A stretch of 64,000 nt of DNA from the NCBI GenBank assembly GCA_019116025.1, contig DXCM01000031.1, positions 46,361-110,360 on the forward strand, in the 5' to 3' direction. A program made the position numbers and the translations under genes. Positions 36,421 to 45,082 of the stretch are shown in pieces (position 1 is the stretch's first letter; every line of letters starts with the position of its first letter). This DNA comes from Candidatus Companilactobacillus pullicola. Lineage in GTDB: Bacteria > Bacillota > Bacilli > Lactobacillales > Lactobacillaceae. The notes below the pieces were generated by a model. The model was given only the letters and a program-made list of their open reading frames with translations. It did not search any database and was not told the origin of the DNA.

Positions 36421-37875
36421 ATGGATCCACTCGCAAAGAAAGTTATCATGTTTCTTTCTAAGAATACTGGCTATATTAAATCCACAGATTTAGCCAAAGA
36501 ATTGAATGTATCCACTAAAACAATTTATCGAACCATTAAAAAGATAAATAATGACAAAGAAATCATTACTTCCCAACGTGGTCTTGGTTACACTATTGAA
36601 CCTGGCAACGATTCCGAATGGGCTGAGAATTTTGACGACTTAACGGAAAATAAGAAACGTACTTATGCCATCGGTGTTTACATTCTTTTTAATCAACCAG
36701 TTGGACCAAAATTTTTCAACACGGCTGATAAGTTCTATCTTTCCGAATCAGCTTTAAATAAAGAGATTCAAAAAATAAATTCAATCGTCGACAAATTTAA
36801 AATTAAAATCACTCGCAAAAGCGCCCATTTAATCGTCAATGGTAGTGAAATCAATATTCGTCAGGCTCTGAATTTCTTCTTAATTCGCAAGGGTGCTGTT
36901 TCTGAAGGATTTACTTCCATCTCAGAAATCTTCCCTTCCATCAATAACAACGACCGTAGCTTCTTGATTACCCAATTAACATTAATTCAAGATGAGTTAA
37001 ACGTTGTCTTAGTCGATCCCTATACTTTAAATATTTTTTCTCACTTATACATTTTAATGGGAAGAATTCGATCAGTAGCTCATGCGGATAAGCCTAAGAA
37101 AATTGAGACAACTGATATTAAATACGATCAGTTTTACGAAACCGCACGGTTGATTATTGAGAACATTTCCCGTTATACGAATCGTACGATTGATGCCAGC
37201 GAGATCATATACCTATCACAATATCTGTTATCCTTACGATACATGCACAGTAATGATATTCAGCAAATCAATAACGCCGCGCCTACTACTCAATTTGAGA
37301 AGCCGGTAATTGATTTTGCTAACGAAATCATCAACCGTTATCCTTTCCAGAAAATCATCAATAAGCAACATTTGCTAACTGATCTTTGCGCCCACATCAA
37401 ACCAATGCTCAATCGTTTGAAATCAAGTCTTGTCGTTGTAAATCCCCTGGTCGATGAAATAAAAGACAGTTACAGTCAAGAGTTCCAACAAACGAAACAG
37501 ATAGTTGATAGTTACACAACGAAGCGGTACCAATTGAAATTATCGGAAGATGAAATTAGTTTCATTACTCTGTATGTGGTTAAGTCTATTGAAGAAAGCG
37601 CTAAAACAAATAAAATTTTACTAATGTGTACCACCGGTATCGGAACGGCTCAATTGCTTAGAACTAAGTTGTTGAATGCCATACCTAATCTAAATATCAC
37701 TGATGTGATTTCCTCTTACAGTTATCGTGAAGATATGGCCAAATACAATGCCGAAGTGGATCTCATCATCAGTACCGTTGCTATTCCTGAGCAAAGTAAA
37801 GTCCCCATCGTCGTAGTCAGTCCTTTATTAAATGAATTAGATTTACAAAGGGTTAAATCGTTCTTAAATGTTTAA
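36421..37875 (+). CDS. PRD-containing PTS-controlled transcriptional regulator (MtlR/LicR-like)
   Basis: 484 residues. HTH at 1-60 (KSTDLAKELNVSTKTIYRTI), PRD1 (about 180-290) with His208, PRD2 (about 295-395) with His325, and a C-terminal EIIB-like domain (396-484) with Cys403 in LLMCTTGIGTAQLL. Family members normally have two histidines per PRD. Here the second of each appears replaced: SQYLLSLRY in PRD1, and Tyr385 in FITLYVVKS in PRD2. The EIIA domain that usually ends such regulators is absent and is encoded instead by the next gene, overlapping by eight bases. Ribosome site AAGGAGG. It is the first gene of a galactitol-type PTS operon, which it presumably activates. Confidence 0.88.
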   Translation: MDPLAKKVIMFLSKNTGYIKSTDLAKELNVSTKTIYRTIKKINNDKEIITSQRGLGYTIEPGNDSEWAENFDDLTENKKRTYAIGVYILFNQPVGPKFFNTADKFYLSESALNKEIQKINSIVDKFKIKITRKSAHLIVNGSEINIRQALNFFLIRKGAVSEGFTSISEIFPSINNNDRSFLITQLTLIQDELNVVLVDPYTLNIFSHLYILMGRIRSVAHADKPKKIETTDIKYDQFYETARLIIENISRYTNRTIDASEIIYLSQYLLSLRYMHSNDIQQINNAAPTTQFEKPVIDFANEIINRYPFQKIINKQHLLTDLCAHIKPMLNRLKSSLVVVNPLVDEIKDSYSQEFQQTKQIVDSYTTKRYQLKLSEDEISFITLYVVKSIEESAKTNKILLMCTTGIGTAQLLRTKLLNAIPNLNITDVISSYSYREDMAKYNAEVDLIISTVAIPEQSKVPIVVVSPLLNELDLQRVKSFLNV

Positions 37876-38257
37876 GTACAATTACTACCAAATCGACAAT
37901 GTAGACTCAAAACAGGAATTGAATCGCATCATTAGTAAAAAGGTTGCCTCGCTTTACAATATTCAGGCTGACGAAGTTTTAACTAAAGTTACTGAACGAG
38001 AAAAGTTAGGTTCTGTGCAAATCGGCGATAACTTTGATCTACCACACATTGAGTATGATGGCCAAATGCAGGGAATTATTTTGGTAAATTACAAAATAAA
38101 TTATTATTATGCCACATCTTTGTTTATAATTTTAAACGTTGTCTATCTTGATAAGGATCTGGAAAAATTCTTAGGTGGCATTTTAAATGATGCAGGATTG
38201 GATAAATTACGCAATTGTAGAAACACCGCTGACTTACAAAAAATCGTAGAGGAGTGA
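37868..38257 (+). CDS. Divergent EIIA-type (fructose/mannitol) protein, detached regulator domain
   Basis: 129 residues. FDLPHIEYD places His60 where PTS EIIA type 2 domains have the phospho-His (usually PH(A/T)). The preceding helices (SKQELNRIISKKVASLY) and following strand also fit. It is shorter than a full EIIA (about 145-150 residues) and has an odd hydrophobic stretch NYYYATSLFIILNVVYL. Its ATG overlaps the regulator's last codons. Regulators of the MtlR/LicR class usually carry this domain fused at their C-terminus, so this is probably a split-off regulatory EIIA acting in trans. Confidence 0.65.
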   Translation: MFKYNYYQIDNVDSKQELNRIISKKVASLYNIQADEVLTKVTEREKLGSVQIGDNFDLPHIEYDGQMQGIILVNYKINYYYATSLFIILNVVYLDKDLEKFLGGILNDAGLDKLRNCRNTADLQKIVEE

Positions 38258-38262
38258 AAAAA

Positions 38263-38709
38263 ATGTTCGACGAAGAAATTGTTTTACTTGATATTGCACC
38301 AAAGGATAGCACTGAAGCCTTAGGAATGGTCGCTGACGAATTGATCAAAAAAGATGTCGTCAAAGAAAGTTACAAAGACGCCGTTATTAAACGTGAAAAA
38401 GAGTTTCCTACTGGTTTAAATGCACCAAGTCTTGGTATCGCTATTCCACATACTGATGCTATTCACGTTAACAAACCACAGATTGCTATTGCTAGATTGG
38501 CTCAACCAGTTAAATTCTTGCAAATGGGGGACGGAGCTGATGTCGAAGCTAAATTAATTTTCATGTTAGCTTTAAAAGAACCACATGCTCAACTAGAAAC
38601 ATTGCAAAAATTAGTAGCACTAATTCAAAACGAAACTGCTGTATCTGAATTAATTGCTGCCAAAGATTCAAAAAGCATCATTGATATATTAAAAGAAAAT
38701 GATCTTTAA
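38263..38709 (+). CDS. PTS EIIA, galactitol/fructose type
   Basis: 148 residues. Phospho-His in LGIAIPHTDA, FPTGLNAPS in front of it, and LIFMLALKEPHAQLETLQKL after it are standard for PTS EIIA type 2 (GatA-like) proteins. It receives phosphate from HPr and passes it to the EIIB at 40101. ATG at 38263 is chosen because GAGGAG lies about eight bases upstream; a GTG three codons earlier overlaps that site. It is followed by EIIC and EIIB in the usual gat order. Confidence 0.88.
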   Translation: MFDEEIVLLDIAPKDSTEALGMVADELIKKDVVKESYKDAVIKREKEFPTGLNAPSLGIAIPHTDAIHVNKPQIAIARLAQPVKFLQMGDGADVEAKLIFMLALKEPHAQLETLQKLVALIQNETAVSELIAAKDSKSIIDILKENDL

Positions 38710-38743
38710 TTTTTAGGGTTAAATATTATGAGGAGATGTCATT

Positions 38744-40084
38744 ATGGCTGTTATTAAATGGTTATTGAGTGCTGGTCCAACAGTATTCTTGCCAATGTTG
38801 TTATTCGTTTTCGCGTTGATTCTTAGAATTAAACCGGGTCGTGCATTCAAGGCCGCTATTACGGTTGGTATTGGTTTTATCGGTTTGAACTTGGTTATCG
38901 GATTGTTGACTGATAATCTTGGACCTGCCGCTCAAGCAATGGTTAAAAACTTCCATCTTAGTTTGAACACTATTGATGTTGGTTGGCCAGCTGCTTCCGC
39001 AATTTCTTACGGTACTACCTTAGGAAGTTTGGCTATTCCTATCGGAGTTGCTTTAAACGTTGTTCTCTTGATTTTCGGACTTACAAAGACACTAGATGTC
39101 GATTTATGGAACTACTGGCATATTGCCTTCACTGGTTCACTAGTTTATGCCGCAACAAACAAATTTGGATTAGGTCTTGCTACAATGGTCGTTCACGCAA
39201 TGTGGATCTACTTCCTAGCTGATCTTGCTGCTCCAACAATTCAAAAACATTATGGCCTTGCTGGTATTTCTTTCCCACAAGGTGCTTCAGCCCCTGGATT
39301 CGTTCTAGCCTTACCTATTAACTGGTTGCTAGACCGTATCCCTGGTGTTAAAAATATTCACTGGACTCCTGAAACAATTCAAAAGAGACTTGGTATTTTC
39401 GGTGATTCCGCCGTTATGGGTCTAATCATTGGTATTGTTATCGGTGCTCTAGCTCAATACAGCGTTACAAAGATTTTAAACTTAGGTATGTCAACAGCTG
39501 CTGTTTTGATTTTGATGCCTAAGATGGTTGCACTTCTAATGGAAGGTCTACAACCTATTTCTGAAGCTGCTAATGCTTTGGTTCAAAAGAAATTCCCTGG
39601 ACGCAGTCTTTACATCGGAATGGATTCAGCTTTGGCCGTTGGTCAAGAAGCCGTTTTGTCTGCATCCCTAGTACTTGTACCTCTTTCACTATTAATCGCC
39701 GTTATCCTACCAGGTAACAGAGTTCTACCTTTCGGTGATTTGGCTACAATTCCATTCATGGTTGCCGTTATGGCTGCCGTCTTTGGTGGTAACGTCTTTA
39801 GAATCGTTATCGGTGGTATTATTGATATCGCCATTTCCCTATTGATTGCTTCATGGGCTGCTCCATTGTTAACAATTACTGCTAAATCAGCTCATTTTGC
39901 AATGAAAGGTGCAACTTCTATCTCTATTCTTTCCGATGGTGGTACTTGGACAACATTAATGATCGTTGGTCTTGGTAAATTACTAACTTGGACAGGTATA
40001 ATAGGTTTAGGTATTATCGTTCTTGCCTTGATGATTTGGCTCAACAAATTCCATGACAAGAAAGTCGCCGCAGAAAATAATTAA
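38744..40084 (+). CDS. PTS EIIC, galactitol family
   Basis: 446 residues with about ten membrane helices. AGPTVFLPMLLFVFALILR at the N-terminus, then DVGWPAASAISYGTTLG and SFPQGASAPGFVLALP are features of the galactitol (Gat) EIIC family. It forms the sugar channel with the separate EIIB and EIIA. No galactitol-1-phosphate dehydrogenase, tagatose kinase or aldolase gene is nearby, so the substrate may be another polyol or sugar, or the catabolic genes lie elsewhere. GAGGAG precedes ATG by eight bases. Confidence 0.88.
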   Translation: MAVIKWLLSAGPTVFLPMLLFVFALILRIKPGRAFKAAITVGIGFIGLNLVIGLLTDNLGPAAQAMVKNFHLSLNTIDVGWPAASAISYGTTLGSLAIPIGVALNVVLLIFGLTKTLDVDLWNYWHIAFTGSLVYAATNKFGLGLATMVVHAMWIYFLADLAAPTIQKHYGLAGISFPQGASAPGFVLALPINWLLDRIPGVKNIHWTPETIQKRLGIFGDSAVMGLIIGIVIGALAQYSVTKILNLGMSTAAVLILMPKMVALLMEGLQPISEAANALVQKKFPGRSLYIGMDSALAVGQEAVLSASLVLVPLSLLIAVILPGNRVLPFGDLATIPFMVAVMAAVFGGNVFRIVIGGIIDIAISLLIASWAAPLLTITAKSAHFAMKGATSISILSDGGTWTTLMIVGLGKLLTWTGIIGLGIIVLALMIWLNKFHDKKVAAENN

Positions 40085-40100
40085 AAAGAAGGTTTAAAAC

Positions 40101-40394
40101 ATGGCAAAGTCACTTATGGTCGTTTGTGGTACTGGTATTGCTACTTCTACAGTTGCTACAGGTAAAATTAAAAGTTATTTGGATGAACAAGGATTAAGTT
40201 CCGAAGTTCACTTCCTACAATCAAAGATTGCTGACGAAGTTAGTGCTATCGGCAATGACGAATACGATATCGTTGTTTCAACAACAATGGTTCCAAGTTC
40301 AATTCAAAGCAAAGTTATCAACGGTGTTCCTTTATTAACAGGAATCGGTGCTGATAAAGTTCTTGAAGAGATTAAAACTAAAGTTGAAGCTTAA
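40101..40394 (+). CDS. PTS EIIB, galactitol family
   Basis: 97 residues. Phospho-Cys9 in MVVCGTGIATSTVATGKI, the signature P-loop-like motif of GatB-type EIIB. It phosphorylates the incoming sugar using phosphate from the EIIA at 38263. It is the last gene of the five-gene operon, followed by a strong terminator. Confidence 0.9.
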   Translation: MAKSLMVVCGTGIATSTVATGKIKSYLDEQGLSSEVHFLQSKIADEVSAIGNDEYDIVVSTTMVPSSIQSKVINGVPLLTGIGADKVLEEIKTKVEA

Positions 40395-40406
40395 TTTTAT
40401 ATAGAG

Positions 40407-40450
40407 AAGACGTTCATATTGACCATTATGGTTGATATGAACGTCTTTTT
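40407..40450 (+). terminator. Terminator of the galactitol-type PTS operon
   Basis: AAGACGTTCATAT / ATATGAACGTCTT perfect 13-base stem followed by TTT. Confidence 0.9.
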
Positions 40451-40457
40451 AATACCC

Positions 40458-40627
40458 GTCCTCCACAAAAATTGGGAATGCTGTTGGAACGCTATGGGCA
40501 CGTTTTGGAACTAATTATTTTACACTCCGTGCAAAATAATGGATTTCCAAAATCGGCCTCATTGTAACCGGCAAAGCCGGTAACAATGATCTCATAGCTG
40601 AACGCATTCCCAATTTTTGCTCCGGAC
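40458..40627. repeat. Long palindromic repeat, copy 1 (predicted three-way junction)
   Basis: Outer arms at 40458-40480 and 40605-40627 share CAAAAATTGGGAATG and its complement. Inside are two independent hairpins: A at about 40503-40553 (TTTTGGAA..ATTATTTT pairing with AAAATAAT..TTCCAAAA) and B at about 40561-40588 (ATTGTAACCGGC / GCCGGTAACAAT). A closing stem and two hairpins give a three-way junction. Related copies lie at 40823-40994 (inverted) and 63894-64000. Confidence 0.75.
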
Positions 40628-40822
40628 TAAATCCTGTTCTTTTGTCTGTACACTATCAAATGTTAAATAGTAAAAATAGTGTGTGATGAGAGATATTTTG
40701 GTATAACAATGCTTTTAATTCTTCTTTTAGACCCAAATTCATAATTTTCACCTAATTATAAGAGGATTAAATACTATTCAAACACTGCAATACTAAGAAT
40801 TAACAATAGAATCAAAACTTTA
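40628..40822. other. Non-coding spacer between the two palindromes
   Basis: About 195 AT-rich bases. No open frame, promoter pair or repeat that I could support. Confidence 0.4.
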
Positions 40823-40994
40823 GTCGGTAGTAGAAAATCTGTGGGCCCTAAGTGGTGAAGTTCTGGTTAGCTTGCGAAGCAAGGTTACCAGAAGACCGAG
40901 CTTGGAGATCCATAATTTTGTGTGAAGTACAAAATTATTAGCTTCAAGTCGTGTCCACCACGTTCCAGAGGCCCACAGATTTTCTACTACCGAC
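40823..40994. repeat. Long palindromic repeat, copy 2 (inverted orientation)
   Basis: A perfect 25-base inverted repeat forms the outer arms (40823-40847 and 40970-40994, containing AAAATCTGTGGGCC). Hairpin B lies at about 40861-40893 (TTCTGGT..CTTGC gaa GCAAG..ACCAGAA) and hairpin A at about 40900-40949 (ATAATTTTGT / ACAAAATTAT). The order B-A, versus A-B in copy 1, shows it is inverted. The segment GGAACGTGGTGGACAC and the hairpin A sequence recur at 63926-63990. Confidence 0.8.
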
Positions 40995-41216
40995 GGCATC
41001 CTTCCACTATCAAATTTTCTCGAACTAGCTTTTCTTTAAAATGAGTATAATATGGATGATTAGGATGTTTTTAAGCAAACTTTAAAAATATTTTGTATAA
41101 TTAAGGTTCGGATGTATATAACATGTGACCTTTTTGTGAACTTTCACCAAATGTCTTCATATCCATATCAGTGTCTTGTATACTTATTTTGTCAACATAA
41201 TGGAGGAATGCGAATA

Positions 41217-42530
41217 ATGTTTTGTCCAAATTGTGGCCACAAAGTTGATCCAGATCAGAAATTTTGTGATAACTGTGGTTGGGCCCTAAAAAAGAATAAT
41301 GCTGAAACAACTGAGACTAAAGACGATGATTCAATCCGTTCTTTGTCCGAAATTGAAAAAGAACTGAATCAGGAAGATCCCTCAACTAAAAAAGCTGAGG
41401 AAAAACCTGTATTACAACAAGCTCCTGCTCAAAAACGTGAATACGATAATAATCAGTCTGAACCTGAGTTCGAACCTCACAAACAAGAAGTTCCACATTC
41501 AGAACCAGAGATGAAAACTTTTAAACAATCTGACCGTTCATCATTTAATAACACTAGTAATGACGAGCCTTTAGATGACCGGACACAAGTTTATAATAAA
41601 AATGATTTCAATCCTATTTCACAAAAGCCATATAAGGCTAATGCTAATACCTTTGATGATCCTATCAAAGAACCATTAAGTGATCCTTTCAAACCTACTG
41701 AAAGCGAACTACGTGCTGCTAAGGCTAAACAAGCGGCCGAGCAAGAAGATCCTAACGATGGTTTTATCCATAATATGATCAAATTTGCGAAGAACAATGC
41801 TTTTGTAAGTATCATCGCTATTATTATTGTGGCTATTCTATTAGTTTTCAAACGAAACTATGGATTCATCGCCTTAGCCATCGTCCTTATTGCTTGGTTC
41901 CTCTTATCACAATTACGTCATGGTAACGAAACTGGTGCCAATAAGGCTTTAAAGCGCGAAACTTCTTTAAAGAAAAAGAATCCTGACAGTGCTGACGATA
42001 ATTACACTGAAGATAGATATCAAAAACCTGCTCATAATAAGAGGGATATTGCGGCTGAAAAACTTCAAACTAATAAGAAAACAACTGCTCAAAAAGTTAT
42101 TATTATTTCTTCAATTATCGGTTTTATTGCTTCTATCGGTGGACCATTCCTAAATGGAGTTTCACTAACAAGTACTATTTCAACCGCTGCTAATTACACA
42201 GCTAATATTGGTGCTCAATCTATTTGGATCACTAATGGATTTTCCGCCATCCGTATTATCTGTTTCTTGTCGCCAATCATTACCTTGATTGCCGCCAACT
42301 TCAGAAAACGTGGCACAATCAGATTAGTAAGAATTTTTACCGTTTTACCAACTATCCTATATGCAGCTTTGTACGGAGCCCTTTATGCCGGCTTGGTAAA
42401 CTCAACTGCTATTACCGGACAAGTTGCCGTAACAACTAATGGTTCCTTTGGTACTAGTTTCTACGTAATCTTGGTTACATCAATTGTTTCATTATTGATG
42501 TCATACTCATTACGTCCTAGAATCAAATAA
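41217..42530 (+). CDS. Zinc-ribbon membrane protein
   Basis: 437 residues from ATG at 41217 (GGAGG ten bases upstream). The N-terminal zinc ribbon CPNCGHKVDPDQKFCDNC (residues 3-20) precedes a long charged, disordered linker (about 25-195, rich in Glu, Lys, Pro and Asn). Two helices follow (about 200-240), then a second charged linker, then four helices (about 300-435: IIISSIIGFIASIGG, IICFLSPIITLIAANF, TILYAALYGALYAGL, VILVTSIVSLLMSYSL). Zinc-ribbon membrane proteins of this sort are common in lactobacilli and uncharacterised. It is a single gene with its own terminator. Confidence 0.7.
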   Translation: MFCPNCGHKVDPDQKFCDNCGWALKKNNAETTETKDDDSIRSLSEIEKELNQEDPSTKKAEEKPVLQQAPAQKREYDNNQSEPEFEPHKQEVPHSEPEMKTFKQSDRSSFNNTSNDEPLDDRTQVYNKNDFNPISQKPYKANANTFDDPIKEPLSDPFKPTESELRAAKAKQAAEQEDPNDGFIHNMIKFAKNNAFVSIIAIIIVAILLVFKRNYGFIALAIVLIAWFLLSQLRHGNETGANKALKRETSLKKKNPDSADDNYTEDRYQKPAHNKRDIAAEKLQTNKKTTAQKVIIISSIIGFIASIGGPFLNGVSLTSTISTAANYTANIGAQSIWITNGFSAIRIICFLSPIITLIAANFRKRGTIRLVRIFTVLPTILYAALYGALYAGLVNSTAITGQVAVTTNGSFGTSFYVILVTSIVSLLMSYSLRPRIK

Positions 42531-42560
42531 ATTTTGATTAGTTTATAAATATTAAACAAT

Positions 42561-42592
42561 AAAAAAACACGGATAATGTTCCGTGTTTTTTT
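42561..42592 (+). terminator. Terminator after the zinc-ribbon gene
   Basis: AAAAAACACGGA / TCCGTGTTTTTTT perfect stem. Confidence 0.88.
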
Positions 42593-42714
42593 ATACCTAA
42601 TTATAATTATTTTTAATCACTTTTCAGTGCTAAAAACTTGCAAATTTTGCTTTATTAAAAATTCAACATTCTATACAATGGATTATAGTTTAGAACAACA
42701 GGGAGAAATTTATA

Positions 42715-44655
42715 ATGATTTATACAAATTTTAGAATCAGGTTATTATTTGGTTTCATTGTACTTTTCACAGCTGGTTTTTCTTTAATTACCAATGAGCA
42801 GACTACAATCGCCGGGACAGAAGACCCTGACACACCGCATAAGTTTAATCCTAGTCCTGATCTCAAAAGGTTTCTAGGAATAACAAGGGTTAGTGGTTAC
42901 TCCGAACAACCTAGAGATAATTACTACATCACATCTGGTGACAAACTTCATATTAAAACTGAAGTTGATCGAACACCTTGGTCTAATTTTTTACTTTCGC
43001 CACGTTATCATTGGTGGCAATCCTTCGATGGGGAAACATGGTTTGTAGTTGAGAAAGGAATAAATGGTAAATCTTCACTTAATTTTGTTCCTACCAGAAC
43101 AGGTCGAGCATATTACCAATTAGACACATCTTATGTTATTCCTTATACCACCGTTGCTGGAAGTACTTTTTATTCAAAAGTAGCGACTGTTGACGTTTCA
43201 CCTCAACCTGTAGCTGCTAAAAGAATGGAAATTAATACCAGAGATAATTATTTATTCAACATCGACAGCAATATTACTCGCAATACTACTTTTGCCTACT
43301 CAATTTCAGACCCTCTTAACGCAACAGAATCTCCTCAATGGAATATCGATAAAAAAGATTTGGCGACCGTTGACGAAGATGGTCATGTTTTTGCCAATAC
43401 TAAAGGCAACTCTGGTATTGCTAAGATTACTGGAACAATTTATAACAAAGATAATACTAAGGTATCTGCCTCTAAAGAAATAATTGTTGGTAATGGTTTA
43501 CTAAACCAATCTGTACCCGAGGGTAAAAAAACTTATTTTGAAATTCAAGGATCAAATGATGATGAGCGTGAAGATACCGTCGGCGACGTAGTGGTTAACT
43601 GGTACGAACAAATTGGTTCGCAGCAAAAAAAACTAGTCAAAACTCAGACAAACCCTACTGACAAGGCTTTCTATGAAACTCCCCGCGTTCATCCCAAAGA
43701 TAATGGAAAAAAATACTACGCTGAAATCATTGCTAAACAAGGAAAAAATAGTAGTAACGTTTTACTTGGCCCAGCAACACTTAAAGTTTTGCCACCAAAT
43801 GATCCCAGATTGGAAGTTTCAACCACTTTGATTAATAAAACATCGTCTCAAAATAATACTGATACTCAATTAAATGATGTAATTAATGATGACGAGTTAA
43901 ATTATGACATCGATTTATATAATAATAGTAAACGAGATATTCACAACTCTTACATCACTCTGCCACTTCATTTAGATACTCAAATTGAGAATATTAAAAT
44001 TGATGGCATAGAAATCGCTAATTCTGATTATTCACTGACTACAAACGAAAAGAATCAACTATTGAATATCAAATTAGGTGATTTTGACAACTCTCATAAA
44101 GAAAAGAAAGTCTTTATTTCAACAACTGTTAAAAACATCAATAAACGTGAGTCATTTGATTCCAGAGTCGATTTCTTCGGCTTAGACCCTGATTCCGATG
44201 AATATACTAGCCAGGGTAAAGATTTAAATATTAATTACATCAACAATAAATTGAATTTTTCACTTAAAAGTCTGAATTTCGAACCAATTACGATTTTTGA
44301 TCAGAATACTTTAAAGCATCGTCTACCTGAAGAAAATGATCCCAATGAGATGATTTCTATTGATGACCAAAGACGTGATCGAAAGCATATCGCACTCTAT
44401 CTAACTCAAAATACTAGTTTCATAAATGGTACAACGGAGCTGCCAGTTGATTTACGTTATTATGAGGGAGATTCTTTTAAATCACTTTATAATACAGTTC
44501 TTGTTCATGAAACTACACCTGGAGAAATTTTCAAATCCATTAAATGGCACAAAAACCAGGGTCCACTTCTACATGTAAATAAAGGGAATCTCATGGAGGG
44601 AAAATACAGTGCAGCATTAACTTGGCAATTTAGCGACAGTATTCATAACCAATAA
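42715..44655 (+). CDS. Secreted WxL-like surface protein
   Basis: 646 residues. N-terminal hydrophobic signal (LLFGFIVLFTAGFSLI, cleavage probably near residue 32). A beta-rich region with Ig-like traits follows (about 70-165, HWWQSFDGETWFVVEKG, and 190-360 with a BIg-2-like IDKKDLATVDEDGHV). The C-terminal domain (about 530-646) contains LYLTQNTSFINGTTELPVDL and ends GKYSAALTWQFSDSIHN, matching the terminal part of WxL domains that bind peptidoglycan. There is no LPxTG. It lacks the usual neighbours (DUF916 protein, small LPxTG protein), so it is a solitary WxL-like protein. GGGAG lies ten bases before ATG. Confidence 0.65.
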   Translation: MIYTNFRIRLLFGFIVLFTAGFSLITNEQTTIAGTEDPDTPHKFNPSPDLKRFLGITRVSGYSEQPRDNYYITSGDKLHIKTEVDRTPWSNFLLSPRYHWWQSFDGETWFVVEKGINGKSSLNFVPTRTGRAYYQLDTSYVIPYTTVAGSTFYSKVATVDVSPQPVAAKRMEINTRDNYLFNIDSNITRNTTFAYSISDPLNATESPQWNIDKKDLATVDEDGHVFANTKGNSGIAKITGTIYNKDNTKVSASKEIIVGNGLLNQSVPEGKKTYFEIQGSNDDEREDTVGDVVVNWYEQIGSQQKKLVKTQTNPTDKAFYETPRVHPKDNGKKYYAEIIAKQGKNSSNVLLGPATLKVLPPNDPRLEVSTTLINKTSSQNNTDTQLNDVINDDELNYDIDLYNNSKRDIHNSYITLPLHLDTQIENIKIDGIEIANSDYSLTTNEKNQLLNIKLGDFDNSHKEKKVFISTTVKNINKRESFDSRVDFFGLDPDSDEYTSQGKDLNINYINNKLNFSLKSLNFEPITIFDQNTLKHRLPEENDPNEMISIDDQRRDRKHIALYLTQNTSFINGTTELPVDLRYYEGDSFKSLYNTVLVHETTPGEIFKSIKWHKNQGPLLHVNKGNLMEGKYSAALTWQFSDSIHNQ

Positions 44656-45029
44656 CCCATTATACAAAGGGTATGAATAGCAGTACATTCTTGGATTAGT
44701 CTTCATTCTGTTTATACTTATCGGTAAGAGAAATGGAAAGAAACTGTTTCCTCATTTCTCGAAGTCTCACATAGTATTTGTGAGCTTACATCTACCAAAA
44801 CATCACCGATTTAAAGAAATCGTAGTCAAGGTACTTGTAAATTGAATGGGATAGTATTAAGAGAATGGGTTGAAATAGAGATGACGCAAGATCAAACTTG
44901 TGAGAGATCTTGTTGTATCTATAAATGATTTTAAATGTACCATGTGTTTGAATAGTTCTTTTCCCTTGGAGAACTACAGAATTGTCATTCATCGTGATGA
45001 ATCCTCTGATACAATAACTTAGTCTAGAC
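44656..45029. other. Intergenic region with two hairpins, no supported gene
   Basis: Contains GAGAAATG..GAAAC / GTTTC..CATTTCTC (44728-44760) and TCTCACATA / TTGTGAG (44766-44785). The first may terminate the WxL-like gene, though no T-run follows. An 86-codon minus-strand frame covers 44792-45052 but has no ribosome site, runs into the glpQ terminator and is not accepted as a gene. It may be a decayed mobile remnant. Confidence 0.45.
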
Positions 45030-45072
45030 AAAAAGGGCCCCGTAGAAGTCAATGCGTTAACTTCTACGAGGC
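45030..45072 (-). terminator. Terminator of the glycerophosphodiester phosphodiesterase gene
   Basis: GCCTCGTAGAAGT / ACTTCTACGGGGC stem, followed on the minus strand by CCTTTTTG, ten bases after the stop. Confidence 0.88.
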
Positions 45073-45082
45073 TGTTTTTGTA

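Noticed and set aside
41112..41216. N-terminal extension of the zinc-ribbon protein
   Set aside because: The extension has no ribosome site and precedes the CPNC motif, which normally sits at residue 3; GGAGG supports ATG at 41217.
44792..45052. Minus-strand open frame of 86 codons
   Set aside because: It overlaps the glpQ terminator, has no ribosome site and matches nothing I recognise. Kept only as a possible remnant.
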